From the NCBI RefSeq assembly GCF_024679245.1, contig NC_090195.1, forward strand, positions 9,377,993-9,441,992: a stretch of DNA of 64,000 nucleotides, written 5' to 3'. Position numbers and translations under genes: made by a program. Positions 43,770 to 64,000 of the stretch are shown piece after piece. The stretch is from Pseudorasbora parva. Its lineage: Eukaryota; Chordata; Actinopteri; Cypriniformes; Gobionidae. A model generated the notes under the pieces. The model ran no database searches. It worked only from the letters and a program-made list of their open reading frames with translations, and was not told the origin of the DNA. Position 1 is the stretch's first letter; every line of letters starts with the position of its first letter.

Positions 43770-44660
43770 ATTATATACTCCAAATAATTGAATTCAGGTG
43801 TTCCAATCACTTTTATGGCAAAATGTGTATAACATCAAGCACTAGGCATGCAGACACTTCTACAAACATTTGTAAAAGAATGGGTCACTCTCAGGAGCTC
43901 CGTGAATTTAAGAGTGGCACTGTGATAGGTTGACACCTGTGCAAGAAATCAGTTTCAGGAATTTCCTCACTACTAAATATTACACAACGTGGAAGCAATT
44001 GGGAACAACAGCAACTCAGCCACGAAGTGGTAGGCCAAGTATAATTACAGAGCAGGGTCAGTGCATACTGAGGTGCACAGTCAATAGCTACAGACCTCCA
44101 AACTTCATGTGCTCTTCAGATTAGCTCAAGAACAGCGTGTAGAGAGCTTAAGGGAATGGGTTTCTATGGCCGAGCAGCAGCATCCAAGCCTTATATCACC
44201 AAGTGCAATGCAAAGCGTTGGATGCAGTGGTGTAAAGCACGCCGCCATCAGACTCTAGAGCAGTGGAGACGTGTTCTCTGGAGGGACGAATCACGCTTCT
44301 CTATCTGGCAATCTGATGGATGAGTCTGGGGTTGGCGGTTGCTAGGAAGACGGTATTTGCCTGACTTGTGCCAAGTGTAAAGTTTGCTGGAGGGGAGATT
44401 ATGGTGTGGGGTTGTTTTTCATGGGTTGGCCCCTTAGTTCCAATGAAAGAAACTCTTAATGCTTCATCATACCAATACATTTTGTACAACTCCTTTTGTA
44501 CATATACAATTTCATGATCCCAACTTTGTGGGAACAGTTTGGCGATTTCCCCTTCCTGTTCCAACATAACTGCACACCAGTGCACAAATTTCATTAAACT
44601 TAATTTGCATCTAAAGCCAGACATCCTAAAACACTTGCCAATATAGTGTATTTCAACTGA
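43770..44660 (+). mobile_element. degenerate Tc1-like transposon with broken transposase
   Basis: Plus-strand reading with several stops and frame changes. At 43880 it gives MGHSQELREFKSGTVIG, the start of a Tc1-type helix-turn-helix region. At about 44205 it gives RWMQWCKARRHQTLEQW, then RRVLWRDESRFSIWQSDG, the block with the first catalytic Asp. At about 44545 FLFQHNCTPVH corresponds to the second block, where Asp has become Asn or Cys. The third acidic residue is not found. The sequence aattgaattcaggtgttcca at the left is typical of such elements. Non-functional. Confidence 0.8.
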
Positions 44661-44869
44661 ATAACTTGATTTTCTGAGCAATATAAATAAAGGTGTGAGT
44701 TGTGCTTGTTTGTACAAAACCCAGTGTGGCTGTATACAGTTCTTAGTGGTTTTAATGGGTTGCCAGGTTGTTGCTAAGTGGTTAATTGCATACGTTAAGT
44801 GGGTCCAATAGTGATGCTTCTCTTTAGCAAACAACACTGTGAAAAAAGGCACATTTTGAACTTTTGCAG

Positions 44870-45060
44870 TACAATCGACTTGTTTAAGTTATTTCCACTT
44901 AAATAATGTTAAATTGACTTTAAAAAATGAGTTACATCTTCTATAACTAATAAAAACAAGTTTAACATTTCTTAACTTATTTTAATGAGTTAAAACAATG
45001 TAAAAACATATGTTGTCATAACTTATATATTAATAATTTTTTACAGAGAACATGTATAAT
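44870..45060. mobile_element. probable MITE related to CACTGTAAA elements
   Basis: Starts gcagtacaatcgacttg and ends tttttacagag, with several inverted AACTTG/CAAGTT motifs inside. A similar unit at 47385-47560 begins gcactgtaaaaaatccat. Classification tentative. Confidence 0.4.
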
Positions 45061-45366
45061 TATGAAATCAGAAAACACATTTCTTTTCTTGCAGCTTAGT
45101 ACAAAGAAGAGACTTGTGGCGGTGCATTCTTTAGTGCAGGTTTGCTTTAGCCTTGAGTGTGTTTGTGCTGTTTAAAAGACACTCATACTGGTGTATCTTT
45201 ATCATTTTTTACAGCAAAGCTGAAAGACATAAAGGAACATAGATTGCAAATATGAATGGCTGTCACCATCTTCAGCTGAGCATGCTTTAAACAGAGCTCA
45301 TCTATATATCCCACCCAGTGTTAAATAAAGAAATACAATAAAAAACTGTAAATATAAATGAAACGC

Positions 45367-45390
45367 TATATATATATATATATATATATA
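45367..45390. repeat. (TA)n microsatellite
   Basis: About twelve TA units. Confidence 0.85.
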
Positions 45391-45504
45391 GACATATATA
45401 CAGCATGTTCTTTCAATATGGCTGCCACAATATGAAACAGTATAAAATAGTCACTTTATAATAAGAAGAGTATTAAACTGTTCAGTTCTAACTCTGAGCT
45501 GCAT

Positions 45505-45530
45505 TGTGTGTGTGTGTGTGTGTGTGTGTG
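45505..45530. repeat. (TG)n microsatellite
   Basis: About thirteen TG units. Confidence 0.9.
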
Positions 45531-45737
45531 CTCGCACATCCATCCATTGAAATTACATCCACAATGTCTGGTGTTCACACTTCTTGCTTATCTACTGCTG
45601 GAAAGGGCATGCCGTAGGTCTAAATAATGCATTACATCTTTAGTTTATCTTAGCCATACTGCAAAAGAAGTCTATTTCCCCACTGCCAGAGAAAATATGC
45701 TTGCAGTGCTGCTAAGGTGTCAGTGTGTGTGTACCTC

Positions 45738-45801
45738 TGAGACAGAGAGATGGAGAGAGGGAGAGGGAGAGAGATGGAGAGAGGGAGAGAGAGAGAGACA
45801 C
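45738..45801. repeat. GA-rich simple repeat
   Basis: Imperfect GAGAGG/GAGATGGAGA units, purine-only on the plus strand apart from single T and C bases. Confidence 0.85.
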
Positions 45802-46412
45802 AGCAATATACGTCTTGTATATTTGGATCTCTGAGTTTTGTATTCTGGAGAGGTGTGAAAAACTAACTTGGAAAATGGCAAGAATAATCTTCAGTCATAC
45901 ACCTGCCTCTGCCCCAGGGACTCGTCCATGCCAGGAAATATTATTATTTTTATTTGTATGTATTCGTCACATCTGGTTCGGCGGCGTAATGAACTCGTGC
46001 TGGAGTAATCTGGACTATATTAGTAGAAACTATTTTCCCCACAGTTCTTGAAAACACTATTTAAATCTGCATTAAGGAAAAAGTGATTTAGTGTACCTTT
46101 AATTGAAACAGCGGATTTCTTTATGTCATGTCTCTCGATTGTGATTGGTCAGTTGCAGTGATCAGATATTTCCCAATATCATCTATCACCCGTGAGGCTG
46201 TATATCAGTAACTAACCAGCACTAGTTTCATGCTCTGGAATCACTCCAGACTTGCGCTGTCTTGTTTAATTTAAACACTACTGAAGCCATCATGCGCCAT
46301 TATTCATTTTTAGTGGAAATTACCTATAAAGGATATTTATTGGCATCGATGAATCCATGAAGAACCTTTAACATTCCAATGCACAAAAGTTCTTTAGATA
46401 ATTAAAACGTTC

Positions 46413-46525
46413 GGTAAAACTTTAGAATAATGGTCATTAGTTAACATTAGAAAACTCACGGTTAGTTCATGTTAGTTAATACATTACCCAATATTAACTA
46501 ATGACCATTATTCGAAAGTGTTACC
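46413..46525. repeat. 113-bp inverted repeat
   Basis: Arms ggtaaaactttagaataatg and the complement of cattattcgaaagtgttacc, continuing into gtcattagttaac/gttaatattgg. MITE-like palindrome. Confidence 0.7.
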
Positions 46526-46619
46526 AAATGTTCTTTACACTAAAGTAAAATGGGTAACATTTTTTAATACTTTTCAGTTAATAAATAACTACACAGGATC
46601 AAATGAGTTAAGCATTATT

Positions 46620-47355
46620 AACACTCCAGTAACTACTATTAGTTAACAAGAAATTATGATTAACAAATAAGTAGCGCTCAGTTGAATGTGGTAGTTCACC
46701 ATTAGCTAATACATTTTTTTCAAACCTCCCAAAGGACTATTAAGAACTACAGGTTTATAATTATCATGAAAAATGTATAATGTAAGGTTATGGTAACACA
46801 CTAGAAAATGTCTCAAGTGTTACCATATCCTTCTAAAGGAGCTCCTAATTGTTTGGATCAGTATGATAACTCTCTAGTAATGACTGGAGTAAAGGCTTTT
46901 AAAGGTTGTAATTCCTTCCGATGGATTTGTTAAAACTAGAGTCATTACTAGTGTTACCATGATCTTTACTTTAGAATACTGATCCACATAATTAGTCATT
47001 CCCTTAGAAGGATGTATAGTAACACTTGATGCATTGCTGTCGAAAACCTTACAAAAATCTCAAAGGCTTACAATGACTTCGGTCAATTTTAGGGAGTTAT
47101 CATGCGTTTCACTTTAGAATACTTATCTGAATTATTAGTAGTTCTATTAGACGGATGATATGTGTAGTAACACTTGAGTCATTGCTAGTGGGTTACCATT
47201 CCCTTAAATTATACATGATGCATTATTATGAACTTTAGTAGTTCTTAGTCCTCTGGGTCCTCAAATAGTAATTTGACTACCTGCTCAGTCAACTGAGCAC
47301 TATTACTTACTAATCTGCTAATCAGTTTCTTCTTAGTTAATAACAGTTACCACTT
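46620..47355. mobile_element. inverted-repeat element with GTTACC/GGTAAC ends and internal near-repeats
   Basis: Left arm agttaacaagaaattatgat and agcgctcagttgaatg; right arm ctcagtcaactgagcact and agtttcttcttagttaata, inverted. The centre repeats short units such as gtcattactagtgttacc and agtaatgactggagt. Boundaries approximate. Confidence 0.55.
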
Positions 47356-47559
47356 CTAAAGATTTCTTATTATTGCACTGTAAAAAATCCATCTTATGTT
47401 TTGTACGACAAATTCAGCTTTTAAAGTTTATTCAACGATTTAACATTAAAAAAAAAGTTGAGATAACTCAAACAAAGTTTGTACAACTATTGACCCTAAG
47501 TTGAGAAAAATGTTCTGGTTGCTTTAAACTTTTACGTTTTTGAAAAAAAGAAAAGAAAA

Positions 47560-49176
<1,617 letters not shown>

Positions 49177-49384
49177 TGGTGCAAAAAATCTAAATACTAA
49201 GAAAATTGCCTTAAAGTTGCATATTATTATTACTAATAATTTGTATATATTTATGGTAGGACAGTTACAAAATATCTTCATGAAACATGATCTTTACTTA
49301 AAATCCTAATGAAAAGAAAAAATCTATAATTTTAACCCATAATGTATTATTGGCTATTGACACACACACATGCACACATTTATG

Positions 49385-50736
49385 TATGATGTTATGTATG
49401 CATGTATTTAATGTTTATATGTATGTATCTATGTTTGTAATGTAATATATGTATGTATGTAGTATGTATATAGAAAATGTATGTATGTAATGTATGTTAA
49501 GTATGCATGCTATGTATGTATGTGTGTATGTATATATGTATGTTTATAATGTAATGTATATATTATATAATGTATATATTAATGTATATATAGGTATGTA
49601 TGTAATGTTATGTATGTATGTATGTATGTATGTATGTTTGTAATGTATGTATGTATGTATGTTTGCTTGTAATGTAATGTATGTATGTATGTATGTTTGT
49701 AATGTAATGTAATGTATGTATGTTTGTAATGTAATGTATGTATGTATGTATGTATGTATGTATGTATGTATGTATGTATGTTTGTAATATATGTATGTAT
49801 GTATGTTTGTAATGTAATGTAATGTACGTATGTATGTTTGTAATGTTATGTATGTATTTAATGTAATGTATGTATGTAATGTAATGTAATGTATGTATGT
49901 AATGTATGTTTGTAATGTAATGTAATGTAATGTATGTATGTATTGTAATGTATGTATGTAATTTTATGTTATTATATGTATGTATGTATGTATGTTTGTT
50001 TGTAATGTAATGTATGTTTGTTTGTAATGTAATGTAATGTATGTATGTATGTTTGTAATGTTATGTATGTATGTTTGTAATGTATGTATGTATGTATGTA
50101 TGTGTTTGTAATGTATGTATGTATGTATGTTTGTAATGTATGTATGTATGTTTGTTTGTAATGTAATGTATGTATGTAATGTATGTATGTATGTTTGTAA
50201 TGTTATGTATGTATGTTTGTAATTGTAATGTAATGTATGTAATGTATGTATGTTTGTAATGTTATGTATGTTTGTAATGTAATGTTATGTAATGTATGTA
50301 TGTTTGTAATGTTATGTATGTTTGTAATGTAATGTTATGTAATGTATGTATGTTTGTAATGTTATGTATGTATGTATGCAATTTTATGTTATGTTATGTA
50401 TGTATGTATGTTTGTAATGGTATGTATGTATGTAATGTAATGTATGTATGTATGTATGTAATTTTATGTTATGTTATGTACGTATTTATGCACTTTTATG
50501 TTATGTATGTATGTTTGTAATGTTATGTAATGTATGTATGTTTGTAATGTTATGTAATGTATGTATGTTTGTAATGTTATGTAATGTATGTATGTTTGTA
50601 ATGTTATGTTATGTAATGTAATGTAATGTAATGTATGTATGTATGTTTGTAATGTAATGTATGTATGTATGTATGCAATTTTATGTTATGTTATGTTATG
50701 TTATGTATGTATGTATGTTTGTAATGTAATGTAATG
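49385..50736. repeat. 1.35-kb ATGT/TAATG simple-repeat field
   Basis: Mixed units of TATG, TTTGTAATG, TAATG and TTATG. Higher-order blocks recur, such as tatgtatgtttgtaatgtta followed by tgtaatg, around 50290-50620. Frames across it (Met-Tyr-Val-Cys) are artefacts. Confidence 0.95.
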
Positions 50737-51349
50737 TGGCCTGGATCAGGGCAGAAACTATGTTGCTGTCTGGGTTTACAATTAAATCTTTTAAAACAAC
50801 CATTTTGTTACTATGTAAATCTCAGGAAAAAACATTTATTTTGTTTTCTAAGCAGACACACAAATACATAAAGTGAAGATTCATAAATCGTTATCCAGAA
50901 TCATTGCAGATAAAGACAAATGTGTCTGAAGCATCTCCTTCTAAATGAATCATTTAGCAGGCCTGAGTTGTTGTCACACACTCTATAATAGTGAAAATGG
51001 CTGTAAAACTTTCTGTTTAAAACAAACCCGTGCGATATATGGGCAGTTTAGTCACAGGCTAAACCAACTCCATAAAGCAGGCTCTCAAAGAGACATCAAT
51101 AGCTGTTAATATTTAATTTTGCCCATCCGATAATGCGTTTCACTGAAACAAATCATTACTATATTGAATTTGAGATAAATGACGTGCTGAAAATCTGAGG
51201 CTTAAAGCATTTTCCACTGTTCTGCAAAGTATGCAATTTATATGCATGTGTTATATAAAGACATATGCGCTTATTTATTACGCTTTCATTTCAGGGACAA
51301 TTTAGATTCTTCATTTCCCAATAAAACACACAAAACAGTACAACACAGT
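50737..51349. other. intergenic spacer before the ntng1 3' end
   Basis: About 600 bases of unique sequence; no gene, repeat family or further signal recognised. Confidence 0.5.
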
Positions 51350-52727
51350 GACATAAGGTCCTTTTAAAGTTTTATTCACTTAAACTTTTCAGTGTTAAAG
51401 CAACAAGAAAACATTTAGAATGTCCTTTGGTGTGATTTTTCTTTTTTTTTTTTTACATGTCAGTATATATACTGTATGTAAACTTATATTCTTTGATGCC
51501 AGCACGTTGCCAATATACTTTAGGAAAACTTCACAATCAAACTAAAGGAAAAAATAAATAAAACAGCGTAAATGAAATAAATTTCAGACAAACGTAATTG
51601 AATATTGAATAATATCTGTTCGCACCTTGATTGAACGCACTAAAATGTTGCCCTTAAACACATTTCAGCAATAATACAAAAAGTTTATGTTCTACATTAT
51701 CTGTACTCTGTCAAGAAAATAACTTCTGTATTAATACAAAAATGAAATACACTGATGACTGTCTAAGCACTTCATCTGTTTGGGTGAAAACATACATCTT
51801 TGACCGTGGCCTCAGCAAACAGTCCGTCACATTTCAGAGTCATGGTTTTTAATCGTATTTTTCGGAGGATAGGGGTTGTGCCACATGAGTGTGACTAACA
51901 TCACACAGACCCAAAGGAAACCCAAAAAATATACGAAAAAATAAATATATACTGTATCAAGGGTTACAGAATAACATTCACAAAAGCACATGGTGGAGGA
52001 AGGACGGGCTCTTGACACAAAGGACACTCTAAAGTTTATTTTGGAGGGTGGGGTCGGGGGTGTTGGCGGGACGAGCTCGATTTGAAAGCAGATCAAATGT
52101 GACAGTCTGAATAGATTTCCTTATATCCACAATGCACTGACAGCAAAGAATGCTTGTTTCTTTTCTTAAGTCTTTCTCCATATTATCAATGTTTTATCTT
52201 TTTTTTTTTCACACAATCCGGACAGTTTTCCATCACTCTGTGTCACAATAGCCAAAAGCAGTCTTACAGCCAACATGATACCCAGAATGGCTCAGGTGAG
52301 GGGCGGCAGCTGGCTTTACTTGTACATGCCGCTGGCTGAACGCAGCTCCCGTTGCCGTGGTGATAAAGGGAGGAAAGGGATGAGTATTGTCCGCTCCGAT
52401 CCCTGTCGCTCTCTCGTTTTGTTAGGGGAGTGAGTATCTATTATGGCTTGGTTCACATCTCTACTTCCTCTTATTTGCTTCATAAAGCATATGCTCAGAT
52501 AAATTCTATAAATAACACTTTAATATTTTTTTTTTTACTTTTAGATTTTTATATTGAATCAATTTTATAAATGCTATTTTTATTGATGTATTTATTTATT
52601 ATATTTTGTCTGTCATCCTCTGGAATTTCGCTTTGATATTTGGGCACATTCCACATGGCCGGCCGAGTGTCGGTGGGTCTGCTGCTCTGCTCATACAGAA
52701 GAAGCTGGGTTGTCGGAGAGCTGCCTC
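51350..52727 (-). other. ntng1: probable ntng1 3' untranslated region with candidate poly(A) signals
   Basis: Sequence after the ntng1 stop on the minus strand. AATAAA on this strand occurs at 52600-52591 (overlapping copies) and 52584-52579, about 130-150 bases past the stop, and again at 51376-51371. The distal one would give a UTR of about 1.35 kb. The stretch is free of recognisable transposons, unlike the DNA beyond it, which favours the long form. No coding frame is credible here. Confidence 0.5.
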
Positions 52728-62308
<9,581 letters not shown>

Positions 62309-63310
62309 CTGCATGCAAGCAGGAGAAATCAGGTGTTAATTTAATGCACTGGCTGTCGGATGTCAGATGCACTAGAACGGGTCCATTTTTGACTCATGTA
62401 CACACAAACAGCTACACACATCTCCAGATGGGTCATTCATAAAGTTGACTCAATGAGAACAAGCAACCGATAGACCAATCACAGGTCCTCTCTAGAGATT
62501 GTATGTAATTGAGCTGTGTTTTGTGGCTTACTCTATATTAATACATGGGAATGACGGCTGACAGAGATGAAGGGGAATTGTGTCAGTCTTTCGGATGCAC
62601 CATGTGAGACTGGACTGTGCACATGTGTAATCATGGTTGCTTGAGATACTTGTTTAATTCATCAAATTGATTCATTTGAATTGTGCTTCTGGATGAAAAA
62701 AGCTGACAATTGAAATGATGATTTGATGGGAATATCCTCATAATTACATACAATTCATTTCCTTAGATGAGGAAATATTAAGACTGGGAATGGGGCAGTC
62801 TCTCAGTCAATCTCAGAGGCAGCACTAAAGCGAAAGGACCAAACCAAACGTTTCTTCCATCCAACACAAACATGGTTGAGTCCCTTATGTGCTGCTTCAT
62901 GGTTGACCTCTGTGTGGGCAAAGTGTGTAAAACGAGGACAGGGTGCAGGAATTCCAGTGAGGAAATTCGATTTCTTTTTCCACCAGGGACATAGCATGGT
63001 GGTTGGGGACTCGGAATGCATGCAGACGCAGGTTACTGACAGAGGAAACCAATCTTGAAGACCCATTATGAAATGGCCTCTATGTCCAATCACATTGGGA
63101 GAAATGACTCTTTTTCCATGTGATTCGGGGAATTCCGTGAAAATAACTATGAGTTTTGAGTTCAAGCTCCAGTAATATTTTATGATAGAAATTAAAGATG
63201 AAAAACAAATAGTTATTCTTGTAAAATTAAGCTGAGGGTGTCAACATTGTAAAGTGTTTCTCAATACTTAGATTAGTGTTTGGCTTTTCAGCATCACCTC
63301 ATCAGTTGAA

Positions 63311-63400
<90 letters not shown>

Positions 63401-64000
63401 TTATTTATATAAGGTAAAAAGGAATGTTCTTACAATCATTTCAAAACGTGATTAGGTTGTAAACTAAAGTAAAAACTATTTGGAACCATCAAACTAATCT
63501 AATATTTGGAGAAACACTTCTTTCTCATGGAGGTTTTCTGTCTTTTTTTATAATCCAGTTAGACACAAAGAGTGAGCGCACAGCAATGAACAACCATTGG
63601 AGTTGCTAACAGTTTGGAAGTGATCTGCCCTCAGAATGACGGATGAATCCAGCTGTACTCTTTCATTACATTCCATGACACTCACACATGCAGGAGCCAG
63701 TGCCATGATACCCATGGGACGACGTTGAGCACTTTATTATTGATATAAAATGTGTTCCATATTACCAAGTGATTAGGAGTGATGCTCATCACATCTGCTC
63801 TTCATTAATGTTTTTGTTAGTAAAAACTTGGATAAAATTGGATAAATAAGAAGTGACAGCTTTTAATCAATGCCATCCCAGTAATGAAATGCAGTCCTGT
63901 ACAGTCAAAATCTCATGTTAAAATATTAATTTTGCTCTAATGCTTGCATTAGGCAATTCTGGCAGGCTTAATAAACTTGAAATAGAATTGGGAAAAGTCA
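62309..64000. other. ntng1: ntng1 upstream intron
   Basis: No further laminin-EGF or laminin-N exon is recognisable on the minus strand. Apart from an (AT)n tract the DNA looks unique. Confidence 0.5.
63313..63394. repeat. (AT)n microsatellite
   Basis: About 41 AT units without interruption. Confidence 0.95.

Noticed and set aside
44301..44852. 183-residue minus-strand frame
   Set aside because: Antisense to the decayed Tc1-like transposase; no domain of its own.
50296..50520. Met-Tyr-Val-Cys repeat frame
   Set aside because: Translation of the ATGT simple-repeat field.

Overview
This 64 kb window is vertebrate nuclear DNA from a ray-finned fish, most likely a cyprinid (zebrafish/carp type). 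It shows small exons with GT/AG splice sites in large introns, many short DNA transposons with terminal inverted repeats, and long (TCTA)n, (GT)n, (AT)n and (GA)n microsatellites. There are no bacterial-style genes, no CRISPR array and no rRNA or tRNA gene that I can recognise. Nearly all long open frames are simple-sequence or transposon artefacts. The real coding content is about 1.5 kb, in short exons.

Layout. (1) Positions about 1-24730, plus strand: the 3' half of a VAV-family guanine-nucleotide exchange factor gene. Nine exons (6740-24730) keep an open frame and compatible phases and encode SH3, SH2 and SH3 domains ending in a stop at 24728-24730. The sequence is closest to VAV3. A possible extra 31-nt exon lies at 1760-1790. 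(2) 24731-about 29300: probable vav3 3' untranslated sequence, with a hAT-like transposon inside it. (3) About 29300-51350: intergenic DNA made mainly of transposons and simple repeats. (4) About 51350-62308, minus strand: the 3' half of a netrin-G1 (ntng1) gene. It has two small cassette exons, two laminin-EGF exons and a last exon with an EGF-like module and a GPI-anchor signal. (5) 62309-64000: upstream ntng1 intron with no exon found. The two genes converge tail to tail. VAV3 and NTNG1 are also neighbours on human chromosome 1p13, which supports both identifications.

Role of the genes. vav3 encodes a cytoplasmic Rho/Rac exchange factor recruited to phosphotyrosine receptors through its SH2 domain. 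ntng1 encodes a GPI-anchored synaptic adhesion protein. They share a chromosomal neighbourhood, not a pathway.

Most notable non-gene signal: many transposon copies of several unrelated-looking families are each bounded by TTAA and have short inverted termini. They occur nested, and in one case head to tail sharing a TTAA. Other notable points are a VAV2-like linker exon in a VAV3-like gene, four phase-1 symmetrical ntng1 exons, a possible alternative terminal ntng1 exon, and a 186-bp CT tract just downstream of an ntng1 splice donor.
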